This document shows, in pieces, positions 27,393-36,757 of a DNA stretch of 59,628 nucleotides (position 1 is its first letter; every line of letters starts with the position of its first letter). The DNA lies in contig CAZLDQ010000004.1 of assembly GCA_964558295.1 (NCBI GenBank), forward strand, positions 1 through 59,628. The letters run 5' to 3'. Position numbers and translations under genes: made by a program. Under the pieces are notes generated by a model. That model was not told the origin of the DNA and searched no databases. It saw nothing but the letters and a program-made list of their open reading frames with translations. The DNA comes from JBDKTH01 sp964558295 (GTDB taxonomy: Bacteria > Planctomycetota > Planctomycetia > Pirellulales > Thermoguttaceae).

Positions 27393-27509
27393 CGCAGATT
27401 CCGTTGTCGTCAGGGAGGAAGAACCAAGGGCAAGAAAACCAAGGAGCAGCGCAACTCCGTAGGTGGAACACGATTGCCCTGTGTGACAACCGCGTTTTCC
27501 TGCTGAAAG

Positions 27510-29801
27510 CTACTTCTTCGCTCGTTCTCGGATCAAAAAGATCCGGTCGATCCACACAGCGGTCACGTCGTCGGGACGCTTGGGCGGGGCAACCCAGAAC
27601 TGCATCTCGCTGTGCAAGTCATGGACGCCGAGATCAAAGGTCTGGTAACCCGGTTGCTTGGCAAGTTGCTCCAGGGTCACTCGGTGATGGATCACGTTGC
27701 GTTTGGCCTTGGGGTCGTAGATTCCCATGGTCATGGCCGTGCCCTCGGTCGCCTTGGCCTCACAACGGGCGACGAGATAGCAGTGCCAGGGATTGCCAAA
27801 GCTAACATCATCCAACACGGGCCAACTTGTGGCCCATTCGTAGTGACTGCCCGGCATACGCACAGCCTTGCCGTCGGAGGCCGACGGATCGTCGGCGATC
27901 TCGGCCCACTCGCCCGGATTGGCCAACCGGAACTCGTTGTCCTGCACGTCGATCCAGTCGTCCTCAGGGAGCCCCTTGCACGGTTCCGGCGGTGGACCGG
28001 ACGGACGGAACTGGCGAGTGAGCTTCTCGGCATACTCGGCAAAGCTACGACCTTCGGCATACTGGTTCGTCTTCCACTGGCCGGCCAGACGTACATACTC
28101 CGCGGCGGCTGCAACCGGGTCCTTGGGCCCTAGAAACTCCAGGCCTTTGGCCCGGGCGAGCCGCTTCAATCCGTAATAGCGTTGGAGCCACGCATGATCC
28201 AAAGGCATCCGCTCGCGGCGCACGCGGGCCGCCAACGTCGCATCGCTAGCGACCGCCGCTTCGGCTTGGTCAAACAGCCGAGTGGCTTGATTCAGGTCGT
28301 CCAGGCTCATCCAGGCGGACGTATCATTCATGTAACACCGCAAGTAAATACCCGACCGCTCGGCCGCATCGTGCGTCCGCTCCAGATAAGCGGCCAGATG
28401 CGGGGCCGCTGGGCCATAGTAACCTTCGAGGAATTGGCGGATGAGGGCTTTCTCGTCAGCCTGGGGATTCCACATCAGGTGACTCAAGAGCCAAGCCCGC
28501 AGACGCACGAAGTCGCCCACGGTGGTGCCCGCATCTCCTTGCTCAAACAGCCCGATCGTCCGATGGTCAACGAAGAATCGCAAATTGGGCGCCAACACGC
28601 GCATGTTGGGATGCGGGAGGATGTAATTGGAGAAATTGGTCACATAATCCCAAATAAACAATTGCGGAGCGATCCGGCTCCAGCCCTCAATGTCGCTCTT
28701 GAACTTTTCGTTCTGCTTGCCGGTTCCCAGCGGCTCGACAAATGAGCACTCGATCGAGCAAAGGCGGATCACCACATTCTTGCGCGGCTTGACATGCCGC
28801 GGCGGCTGGCGTGTGTACTGATAGGCCAGCGTCTCCACGAGGACCTCGGGAAACTCCTTTTCGATGTCCTCCGCCACCGCATTGACGAATCGAACCAGAA
28901 GCCCCGCAGGCGAGCCCTCTTCCTCCTCGATCGCCTTGCACTTCGCGCACTCGCAGCGGCCATGCCAATCATTCTGGCTGATCGAGATCAGTCCGACGTC
29001 GGGCGTTGTACGAAGCCAAGCCAACGCATTGCGCACGAGTTCCTTGCGCATGTCCTCGTTCGTCAGGCAAAGCTGGGCACGTTCAACGGTTCGTTTTCCG
29101 TTAATCTCGCTGTACCACTCCGGATGCTGGGCGAAATACTTGTCCGGCGGCAAGAGCGGATAGAAAGTGTGCACGAACCCGACAAATCGCTCATGCCCGC
29201 CATACTCGGCCGGAATCGCCTGATGGTGGCCGTTCAGCTTTAGTCGGGCGGCAAACGGGCTGGAAAACGCATCGGAATAATACACTTCCCGATAATGCAG
29301 CGGCGGGGCGTACACGACGTTTTGCGCAGGAATGTCGAGCGTCGGCCGGCGCGGGAGGAAGCTCTCTGTCGAAGTCCACCAGCGGCAGCCGACCAGGTCT
29401 TCGAGGAACGTATAGACCGCGTAGAGCGTCCCCCGCGGCGGCCGTCCAGCAAGGATCAGGTTCTTTCCGACGGTGCGAATCACGATCCCGTCGCAGCCAA
29501 GCGCGTTCGGATCAAGTTCTGGCGCCAAGTCCTTCGCTCTTGCACTGCCGCCGAGCACGATCTGAAGCGAATCCCGCGGCACTTGATCTTCCGGCCGGAT
29601 CGCCAGTGTAGCGCCCGTGACTTGGGCGAGATGCTCCTGAAGCTCCCGGGCGGCCGTCGTTTCCACGGCAGTAGGCTTGGCGGGCAAGACAATCACATAA
29701 TCGCTCTTGCCGTCGCGCACGAGTGTTTGGCCGGCGGCAAGTTGTGCAATTGTCGTCGTCAACACGAACACGAATCCTAGGCTTGCAGACGGTCTCATCA
29801 T
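27510..29801 (-). CDS. secreted DUF4838 family protein (possible glycoside hydrolase)
   Basis: 763 aa with a signal peptide (~1-24, ending QLAAGQT). The N-terminal ~150 residues resemble the accessory domain seen in GH20/GH67-type enzymes (AARELQEHLAQVTGATLAI, then GTLYAVYTFLEDLVGCRWW). The DUF4838 core follows, with a Cys-containing segment (NDWHGRCECAKCKAIEEEEG) and ISISQND. The C-terminal part looks like a beta-rich carbohydrate-binding module. DUF4838 proteins are common in polysaccharide-degrading bacteria but their activity is not established, so hydrolase function is inference. Confidence 0.8.
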   Translation of the reverse strand: MMRPSASLGFVFVLTTTIAQLAAGQTLVRDGKSDYVIVLPAKPTAVETTAARELQEHLAQVTGATLAIRPEDQVPRDSLQIVLGGSARAKDLAPELDPNALGCDGIVIRTVGKNLILAGRPPRGTLYAVYTFLEDLVGCRWWTSTESFLPRRPTLDIPAQNVVYAPPLHYREVYYSDAFSSPFAARLKLNGHHQAIPAEYGGHERFVGFVHTFYPLLPPDKYFAQHPEWYSEINGKRTVERAQLCLTNEDMRKELVRNALAWLRTTPDVGLISISQNDWHGRCECAKCKAIEEEEGSPAGLLVRFVNAVAEDIEKEFPEVLVETLAYQYTRQPPRHVKPRKNVVIRLCSIECSFVEPLGTGKQNEKFKSDIEGWSRIAPQLFIWDYVTNFSNYILPHPNMRVLAPNLRFFVDHRTIGLFEQGDAGTTVGDFVRLRAWLLSHLMWNPQADEKALIRQFLEGYYGPAAPHLAAYLERTHDAAERSGIYLRCYMNDTSAWMSLDDLNQATRLFDQAEAAVASDATLAARVRRERMPLDHAWLQRYYGLKRLARAKGLEFLGPKDPVAAAAEYVRLAGQWKTNQYAEGRSFAEYAEKLTRQFRPSGPPPEPCKGLPEDDWIDVQDNEFRLANPGEWAEIADDPSASDGKAVRMPGSHYEWATSWPVLDDVSFGNPWHCYLVARCEAKATEGTAMTMGIYDPKAKRNVIHHRVTLEQLAKQPGYQTFDLGVHDLHSEMQFWVAPPKRPDDVTAVWIDRIFLIRERAKK

Positions 29802-29989
29802 CGCACCTATGCTCGAAGGGGCAGATTCTGTAATCGACAGACACTAGTATAGTCGCCGCCAGCCCCCCAGCAAGGCAGGTCGGTAAAATGTGAGCCGCAG
29901 ATGTCCGTTTCCCGTTGCCCGGAGGCATCGTATACTCAAGACTCGGAACGGATCTTGCCCGTCTCTCTTTTCCCCCCAAAGTGCTGCGT

Positions 29990-32125
29990 ATGCCCCTTTT
30001 GCATCTCGAACCCCTGCCTCGCCGGACGACCAAGGCCGATCTTCTCGCGTTTCTCGACCGGGTCGGTGGGCTGGACCGGAACCGCGTCGGACGGATCGAA
30101 CTGCGCGGCGCCGAGGCCGTGGTTGAAGTGCCTGCCGGCTGGGAGGCTCGACTCACCAAAGCCCTCGACGGTCAGCGGCTCGGCGAGCGACGCGTGCGGG
30201 TTTGGACCAGCGGTAACGGTTCGGCGGTCCTGGGGCAAGAGGACCACTTCCAGCGACTTGCTCGACTGCTGACGATGGAAAGCAAGGCTGAGGCCGAGGA
30301 GGTGAGCAAGCGTGGACGCCGCCTTTCCCCAGCAGAAGCCGAGCAAATGGGCGATAGTCTCGTCGATCTCGTCATTGCGGACGAGGATACAGGCTTGGGC
30401 GGTCGGTTTCTCGTCCAGCTCATGAAACGCAAGCGGAATCCGCTTCCCTGGACGCGACTGGGGGTCGGCAGCCCCGTAGTGCTCTCCCCGGAAAAGGGGA
30501 ACACCTCCGGTTATCGCGGCGTCGTCTGCCAACGCGAGGAGTCGTCGATCCGCGTGGCTCTGGCCCTCATGCCCGAGGACGCGGCCGACGATGAAACCTG
30601 GCGACTCGACCTTTCGACCGACGATATTGCCATCCAGCGCCAACAGGCGGCACTAGAACGGGCACGCCTGGCCAGCGGCGATCGACTGGCCCAACTGCGC
30701 GAGATTCTCCTGGGCCACCAGCAACCGCAGTCAGACCCCGTGGAGGATGAAGAGCCGCTAGATCCGGGCTTGAACCAAACGCAACGCGAGGCAGTCCGCT
30801 TCGCGCTAGCTGCTCGCGACGTGGCCCTGATCCATGGTCCGCCTGGAACAGGAAAGACAACGGCTATCGTCGAGTTGATCCGGCGGGCGGTGCGACGCGG
30901 CGAAAAGGTGCTCGCCGTCGCACCAAGCAACTTGGGCGTCGATAACATCTTCGAGCGGCTTCTGGCGGCCGGTGCGCGGGCTGTCCGTTTAGGCCATCCA
31001 GCACGTGTGCTTCCCGAATTGCGAGCCAACACGCTCGATCTGTTGGTCGATGAGCATCCCGATGTGCGTCTGGCTCGCAAGCTGGTCAAGGAGGCAATGG
31101 GACTCTTTCGCCAGGCCAATCGCTACACGCGGGCCAAGCCCGAGCCGGGAGCACGCCGCGAGGCTCGCGAGGAGGCCCAGAGTCTGCTGGCCGACGCCCG
31201 GCGTCTGGAAGCTCAGGCTGTCGACCACATCCTCGACACGGCCGATGTCCTCTGCGCGACCACGACGGGACTGGACAGCGAACTGCTCGGTCCACGGCGG
31301 TTCGAACTGGCGGTGATCGACGAGGCCTGCCAGAGCGCGGAGCCGGGCTGCTGGACCGCCTTGTTGCGTTGTGATCGCGTCGTGTTGGCGGGCGACCACT
31401 GCCAGTTGCCGCCGACAGTCGTCAGCCAAGCGGCGGCGGCTGAGGGATTTGCGGTAAGCTTGTTCGAACGCCTCATGAACCTCTATGGTCCGGCGATCGC
31501 CCGGCGGCTGGATGTGCAATACCGGATGCACCAATCGATCATGGGCTTCTCGTCGAGAGAGTTCTACGACGACACCCTGGTGGCCGACCCTTCGGTGTGC
31601 AACCACTTGCTCAGCGACCTGCCGGGACTGAACGCTGGTCCCATCTGCCAAACGCCCCTGGAGTTCATCGACACGGCCGGTGCCGGGTATGACGAGGAAT
31701 TGGAGCCCGACGGCGAAAGCCGTCGCAATCCAGGTGAGGCCACCTTGGTCGCACGCAAGGTCCAGGCGTTGCTCGACTGCGGCGTTGCCCCCCAGGACAT
31801 TGCCGTCATCGCTCCCTATGCGGCCCAGGTGCGTCTTTTGCGCGAACAATTGGCCATCTCCGGGGTGGAGATTGACAGCGTGGACGGCTTTCAGGGACGC
31901 GAAAAAGAGGCCGTCGTTATCTCGCTCGTCCGGTCCAACCCCGAGGGGCAGATCGGCTTCCTCAGCGACGTACGCCGCATGAACGTGGCGTTGACCCGCG
32001 CTCGCCGCAAGCTCCTGGTGATTGGTGACAGCGCGACCCTCTCAAATCACCCTTTTTTCCGTCGCCTGATCGAGTATTTCGAAAGGGTCGAAGCCTATCA
32101 TACTGTCTGGGAAGAAGGGGTTTAG
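29990..32125 (+). CDS. UPF1/IGHMBP2-like superfamily 1 helicase
   Basis: About 711 aa. Residues ~10-75 form a small beta/alpha domain resembling the DbpA C-terminal RNA-binding domain (VGRIELRGAEAVVEVPAGW). A linker with beta-barrel character leads to the helicase core: Walker A GPPGTGKTT (near 283), the DEACQSAEPG Walker B box, ADHCQLPPT motif, LDVQYRMHQSIM and SVDGFQGREKEAVV, ending in VALTRARRKLLVIGD. These are SF1B signatures. Such enzymes unwind RNA or DNA 5' to 3'. The start at 29990 places the RNA-binding domain at the N-terminus. The RNA-binding link is inferred from fold resemblance. Confidence 0.85.
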   Translation: MPLLHLEPLPRRTTKADLLAFLDRVGGLDRNRVGRIELRGAEAVVEVPAGWEARLTKALDGQRLGERRVRVWTSGNGSAVLGQEDHFQRLARLLTMESKAEAEEVSKRGRRLSPAEAEQMGDSLVDLVIADEDTGLGGRFLVQLMKRKRNPLPWTRLGVGSPVVLSPEKGNTSGYRGVVCQREESSIRVALALMPEDAADDETWRLDLSTDDIAIQRQQAALERARLASGDRLAQLREILLGHQQPQSDPVEDEEPLDPGLNQTQREAVRFALAARDVALIHGPPGTGKTTAIVELIRRAVRRGEKVLAVAPSNLGVDNIFERLLAAGARAVRLGHPARVLPELRANTLDLLVDEHPDVRLARKLVKEAMGLFRQANRYTRAKPEPGARREAREEAQSLLADARRLEAQAVDHILDTADVLCATTTGLDSELLGPRRFELAVIDEACQSAEPGCWTALLRCDRVVLAGDHCQLPPTVVSQAAAAEGFAVSLFERLMNLYGPAIARRLDVQYRMHQSIMGFSSREFYDDTLVADPSVCNHLLSDLPGLNAGPICQTPLEFIDTAGAGYDEELEPDGESRRNPGEATLVARKVQALLDCGVAPQDIAVIAPYAAQVRLLREQLAISGVEIDSVDGFQGREKEAVVISLVRSNPEGQIGFLSDVRRMNVALTRARRKLLVIGDSATLSNHPFFRRLIEYFERVEAYHTVWEEGV

Positions 32126-32391
32126 CTACCCGTATCCGTCCATGTCCTCTACCCCACCCAGATGGCTAGCCAATTATTCGATTCTCCTGTCTTTTACCGT
32201 CATAACCTCGGCAGTCCTCCGACCTGATCGCTATAACGGATACCCCACCAGCATGATTGCCTAGTGTTTGCCCCGATTTTCACAGCAGGTTTGACAGCTT
32301 ATAGTGCAACTCGTGTGATCGTAGTGTGGCGTTCGGCTCAGGGTCGACTTGGGCGACGTATCGGTGTGGTGGAAAGCATAGGGAAGTGGCA

Positions 32392-33498
32392 ATGGCAACT
32401 GCTAAGAACAGGGATGTTCTTTCACCGGCTTTTGTACGCGCCCCCCGGGAAGGCTCCTTGCCCATCTGGTGGCACAGTGTGTGTGGTCCCATGAGGGCCA
32501 CCACAATCCTGGAAGGCCATTCCCTCTTGGATGGCGTCGGCCGCAGCACGCTGGAGCAGATTGTCCGTGACTGTCTCCAACCGCTGGGCACATCTTGCGT
32601 AGTCATCGACAAGCATGGAGACTATGCACTAGCCTTCTTCGATTCGGCGTGGCGTCGAGAGCCTCATCGCATTGCCCGCAGTCTTTGTGCGGCCGGAAAT
32701 GATCGAGAAGCAATGCGGTCCGGAAAACGGCCTTGCCACGACTCGTGTTGGAATACCACTTGTCAAAAAGCGATCCAGACGGGCCAGCCTGTCGATGCCG
32801 AATGTTGCCGTGGCCTTCGCCTGATAGCCTGCCCGATCGTGGTCGGGCACGAACCGATGGCCGCAATTGCCTTGAGCTACCAAGAACCGCCCAACGACAA
32901 TCGGCAACTGGCCGAGCAAGCGCACCGCGACGCGCCCCCCGTCGCCGACCAGCCGTACCGCGTTGTTGAGACATACCAGGCGCGCCCCGAAGTCATGATC
33001 GAATTGGCCAAGCAGCGTCTGGCCACCTCGGCGCGGCTGCTTGGTGAACTCGTTGAACATAGCCGCTGGAGACCTTCGGCTGGCCAAGGGGAACAATCCG
33101 GACAAGGGGCGCGAAGACTTCGCGTTGTACTGGCCGATGACCACCGGATTCTTCGCATGGCCCTAGCGAGCATGCTTGAAGACGAGCAAGATCTGGAGGT
33201 CGTGGGAGAGGCAAGAGATGGGGCGGAGGCCGTCGCATTGGCGGAGCGTCTTCAGCCGGACGTGATCCTCATGGATGTTACGATGCCCCGGCTCAGTGGC
33301 ATTGAAGCGACCCGCCAGATCACCGCTGCTTGGCCCCAAATTCGAGTGATCGGCCTCTCGATGCATGAGGAACAGGGAATGGCCGTCCAGATGCGTCAAG
33401 CGGGGGCTTTTGATTACTTGACCAAAGGAGGCACCCCGGAACAGCTCCTCGCCACGATTCGTCGCAAATCTACCCCGCAAGGGGCGGCCTCCTTATAA
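32392..33498 (+). CDS. PocR-like sensor fused to a receiver domain
   Basis: About 368 aa. The N-terminal part is a PocR-type sensory domain whose core is Cys-rich: CHDSCWNTTCQKA, then AECCRGLRLIACPI. The C-terminal ~115 residues are a receiver domain: VVLADDHR acidic pocket, phosphorylatable Asp295 in VILMDVTMPRLSG, and a Lys in YLTKGG. The receiver is NarL-like but no DNA-binding helix-turn-helix follows. The start is uncertain; 32392 (ATG) and 32491 (ATG) are both possible. It lies upstream of two histidine kinases, one carrying another PocR domain, suggesting a shared phosphorelay sensing a small molecule or redox state. Confidence 0.72.
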   Translation: MATAKNRDVLSPAFVRAPREGSLPIWWHSVCGPMRATTILEGHSLLDGVGRSTLEQIVRDCLQPLGTSCVVIDKHGDYALAFFDSAWRREPHRIARSLCAAGNDREAMRSGKRPCHDSCWNTTCQKAIQTGQPVDAECCRGLRLIACPIVVGHEPMAAIALSYQEPPNDNRQLAEQAHRDAPPVADQPYRVVETYQARPEVMIELAKQRLATSARLLGELVEHSRWRPSAGQGEQSGQGARRLRVVLADDHRILRMALASMLEDEQDLEVVGEARDGAEAVALAERLQPDVILMDVTMPRLSGIEATRQITAAWPQIRVIGLSMHEEQGMAVQMRQAGAFDYLTKGGTPEQLLATIRRKSTPQGAASL

Positions 33499-33544
33499 TG
33501 ACGTTTTCGTCATTGCCTCCCTGGGATGAGTCGCCTCTTCTGCC

Positions 33545-34135
33545 ATGTCTACCATGAAGCGAATTTGCGTCTTCTGTGGCTCCAGCGCTGGGGCACGGAA
33601 AACCTATTGCGAAGCAGCCCAACAACTTGGGCGAGTTCTAGCCGAAAAGGGAATCGGTCTCGTCTATGGGGGTGGGCACCTGGGTCTGATGGGGGCCCTG
33701 GCCGATGCCGCGTTGGCTGCTGGCGGACAGGTGATCGGTGTCATCCCCCAGGCCCTCGTAGCCAAAGAACTGGCCCACAGCGGCGTGACCGACATGCGCG
33801 TGGTCGGCTCGATGCACGAACGTAAGGCCCTCATGGCCGACTTAGCCGATGCCTTCATCTCGTTGCCGGGAGGTTTCGGAACCCTCGAAGAATTCTTCGA
33901 GGTGCTCAGTTGGGCACAACTTGGCCTGCACAGCAAGCCGTGCGGGGTCCTTAACGTGGCCGGCTACTATGACACGCTCTTAACGCTTCTCGACCACACA
34001 GTGACCGAGGCCTTCGTACGACCGCCCCACCGCGCGATGGTCCTCGTGGAAAACGACGTCCACCGTCTCCTCGATCGTCTCGGCGAGTTCCGCCCGCCCC
34101 AGCTTCAGAAGTGGATCGAGCGAGAACAGTCCTAA
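33545..34135 (+). CDS. LOG family nucleotide phosphoribohydrolase (TIGR00730)
   Basis: 196 aa Rossmann-fold protein with the diagnostic motif PGGFGTLEEFFE and the N-terminal CVFCGSSAG...YGGGHLGLMG. LOG proteins cleave cytokinin riboside 5'-monophosphate or AMP-like nucleotides to the free base and ribose-5-phosphate. Length and motif spacing are normal. It lies 46 bases after the PocR-REC gene, perhaps co-transcribed by accident of position. Its nucleotide specificity cannot be judged from sequence. Confidence 0.9.
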   Translation: MSTMKRICVFCGSSAGARKTYCEAAQQLGRVLAEKGIGLVYGGGHLGLMGALADAALAAGGQVIGVIPQALVAKELAHSGVTDMRVVGSMHERKALMADLADAFISLPGGFGTLEEFFEVLSWAQLGLHSKPCGVLNVAGYYDTLLTLLDHTVTEAFVRPPHRAMVLVENDVHRLLDRLGEFRPPQLQKWIEREQS

Positions 34136-34375
34136 ACGGCTGATCTGTGTGGCAGGCCATCCGTTTTCCAGCGATGGGGGGCCTCTTCTGGAACCGGCCT
34201 CGAAGCCTTCCGAAACGGATTGCCGACGGCTACAATTGTGCTGTGTATTCCTTTTCCACGAATACGTCTTGGCAGGCATAGCTGCTAGCGTTGCCTGTGT
34301 TGATTGCATTTCCCGCTGGTGGAGCAAACAACGTGCAGGTCGGTGGTGGGCACGGCTCATCCGCAGGAGTCCACT

Positions 34376-36757
34376 ATGCGTTTCTGTGAACTCGTGGACC
34401 TTGGTGAGTTGCAGACGCTTTGCCAGAGTTTCACCGAAGCAACTGGCGTGGCTACCGCGATTCTCGACCTGGAAGGAACCGTTCTCACCGCCACGGGTTG
34501 GCAAGATATCTGCACTCGCTTTCACCGCATTCATCCTCTCACGGCGGAACGCTGCCGGGAAAGCGACACAATCCTCGCCAGCCAGTTGCAGCATGGCCAA
34601 TTCTACAATGTCTACCGTTGCAAGAACGGGCTGGTCGATGTAGCCGTACCGATCACGATCGCCGGCGAACACGTCGCCAACTTTTTCATCGGTCAGTTCT
34701 TCTTGCAGCCGCCCGACAGGGAGTTCTTTCGCCGGCAAGCCGAACAGTATGGTTTTGACCAGGCCGCCTATTTCGACGCGTTGGCCAAAGTGCCGATTTA
34801 CACCGAACACACGGTGCGGAGGCTAATGGATTTCCTCTCGCAACTCGCTCGCATGATCGGCGAAATGGGCCTTGCCCGCAAGCGGGTCGAGGAAGCCAAT
34901 GCCCAGTTGCAGAAATACCAGGAGCATCTTGAGGATCTGGTTCGCGAACGTACCGCCGACTTGAATCGGGCTCAGCAAATCGCCCACATCGGAAGTTGGC
35001 GATGGGACCTTGTGACCAATGCGGTTGTCTGGTCCGATGAGATGTACCGGATCTTCGGACTACGGCCGGACGAAGTCAGCCCTCCGACCTACCAGACCTT
35101 CCTGTCCCATGTTCATCCGGAGGATCGCGAAGCGGTGAACGCCCGGCTTCACAAGGCCCGCCTGACGCGATGCCCGTTCAACTTCGACTTCCGTATTGTG
35201 ACAAGCGACGATCAGGAGCGAACGCTACGCGTCTTCGGCGAGGTCCGGTGCGACAGCACTGGGGAGCCCGTGGAGATGTTCGGTGCCGATCTTGATATCA
35301 CGGAAGAAAAACGCGTGCAACAGGCCTTGGCCGATGCGAAGGAAAAGGCTGAAGCCGCCAATCGGGCGAAGAGCGCGTTTCTGGCCAGCATGAGCCATGA
35401 GCTGCGCACCCCGTTGAATGCTGTCCTCGGCTTCTCGCGGTTGATGAAGGCTTCCCCCGATACCACCGCCACCCAAGTGGAGACGTTGGACGTCATCACC
35501 CGCAGCGGTGAACACTTGTTGAGCTTGATTAACAACGTGTTGAGCATGTCCAAAATCGAAGCCGGCCATGTGGCGCGCGAAGACGTAACATTTGATTTGC
35601 ATCAGGTCGTCTGGGCAATAGAATCGCTGATGCGGGTGCACGCGAACCAGAAGGGGCTCGAATTCATCGTTGATCTCGCCCCGGATTTGCCTCGCCGCGT
35701 CACCACGGACGAAGGCAAATTGCGACAGGTCTTGATCAACCTTGTCAGCAATGCCATCAAGTACACCCATCAGGGTCAGGTAGTTCTTCGCGTGCGGGTC
35801 GTGGGCCGCGAGATGCCCCACCAGGTTCGCTTGCGGGTCGAGGTGGAAGACTCCGGCGTGGGGATCTCGCCAGAAGACTGCCAGCGGCTTTTTTCGCCTT
35901 TTGTGCAACTGGCGCATCACGCTTCCGGCGAGAGCGGTACTGGCCTCGGCTTAGCAATCTCGAAACAGTACGTCGAACTGTTGGGGGGACAAATCGGCGT
36001 CACGAGCCGGGCAGGCTGCGGTTCCCTGTTCCACTTTGAAATCTCCGTCGAGGTCTCTCCCGAATCAGAGCGTCCTGTGACATCCCGCCATGGCCGCATC
36101 ATCGGACTGGCCCCCGATCAGCCCTCCTACCGGCTACTGATCGCCGAAGATCAGCAGGAGAACCGCTTCCTGCTGCGTCGATTGCTGGAACCCTTGGGGT
36201 TTGAACTGCGAGAGGCCACTACCGGTATGGAGGCCGTCTCGCTCTACCAACAGTGGCGCCCGCACCTGATCTGGATGGATATCCGAATGCCTGTCATGGA
36301 CGGAATGGAAGCTATCCGTCGCATCAAAGCCAGTCGGTTGGGCACAGCCACGAAAATCGTCGCACTCACCGCCCATGCTTTGGAGGAAGAACGGCACGAG
36401 ATCTTGGCGGCAGGTTGCGACGATTTCATTCGCAAGCCCTTCCAGGATGCCGAGATCTTTGACTGTCTGACCAGGCATTTGGGCGTGCAGTTCCTGTTTG
36501 ACGACGAGCCCATTACTGCCAACGATCAGGTGGCGAGCCTGGAGGCCTCGCAACTGGCGGACCTCCCCACTGTGTGGTTGACCGAACTGAGCAAAGCCGC
36601 CGAACGGCTTGACGGCGAAGGGTGTCGGGCTGTGATCGACCAAATTGGCCAACGCGATTCCTCGCTGGGCGGATGCTTGCAATACTTGGTGGACACGTTC
36701 CAATATAAGAAGCTGCTTGCGGTGTTGGATCGCGTGACCGGAAAGGAAGTGCGATGA
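34376..36757 (+). CDS. PocR-PAS hybrid sensor histidine kinase
   Basis: About 793 aa, cytoplasmic: no transmembrane segment seen. Domains in order are PocR (~5-165), coiled coil (~170-205), PAS (~210-325), HisKA with His341 in MSHELRTPLN, HATPase (N-box VSNAIKYTHQG, VEDSGVGI, GTGLGLAIS), and a receiver (~590-705) with phosphoacceptor Asp635 in WMDIRMPVMDG. A short helical tail follows. The start is supported by AGGAG eight bases upstream of 34376. Its ATGA overlap with the next kinase gene indicates co-translation. Likely a sensor for a small molecule through PocR; the ligand is unknown. Confidence 0.88.
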   Translation: MRFCELVDLGELQTLCQSFTEATGVATAILDLEGTVLTATGWQDICTRFHRIHPLTAERCRESDTILASQLQHGQFYNVYRCKNGLVDVAVPITIAGEHVANFFIGQFFLQPPDREFFRRQAEQYGFDQAAYFDALAKVPIYTEHTVRRLMDFLSQLARMIGEMGLARKRVEEANAQLQKYQEHLEDLVRERTADLNRAQQIAHIGSWRWDLVTNAVVWSDEMYRIFGLRPDEVSPPTYQTFLSHVHPEDREAVNARLHKARLTRCPFNFDFRIVTSDDQERTLRVFGEVRCDSTGEPVEMFGADLDITEEKRVQQALADAKEKAEAANRAKSAFLASMSHELRTPLNAVLGFSRLMKASPDTTATQVETLDVITRSGEHLLSLINNVLSMSKIEAGHVAREDVTFDLHQVVWAIESLMRVHANQKGLEFIVDLAPDLPRRVTTDEGKLRQVLINLVSNAIKYTHQGQVVLRVRVVGREMPHQVRLRVEVEDSGVGISPEDCQRLFSPFVQLAHHASGESGTGLGLAISKQYVELLGGQIGVTSRAGCGSLFHFEISVEVSPESERPVTSRHGRIIGLAPDQPSYRLLIAEDQQENRFLLRRLLEPLGFELREATTGMEAVSLYQQWRPHLIWMDIRMPVMDGMEAIRRIKASRLGTATKIVALTAHALEEERHEILAAGCDDFIRKPFQDAEIFDCLTRHLGVQFLFDDEPITANDQVASLEASQLADLPTVWLTELSKAAERLDGEGCRAVIDQIGQRDSSLGGCLQYLVDTFQYKKLLAVLDRVTGKEVR

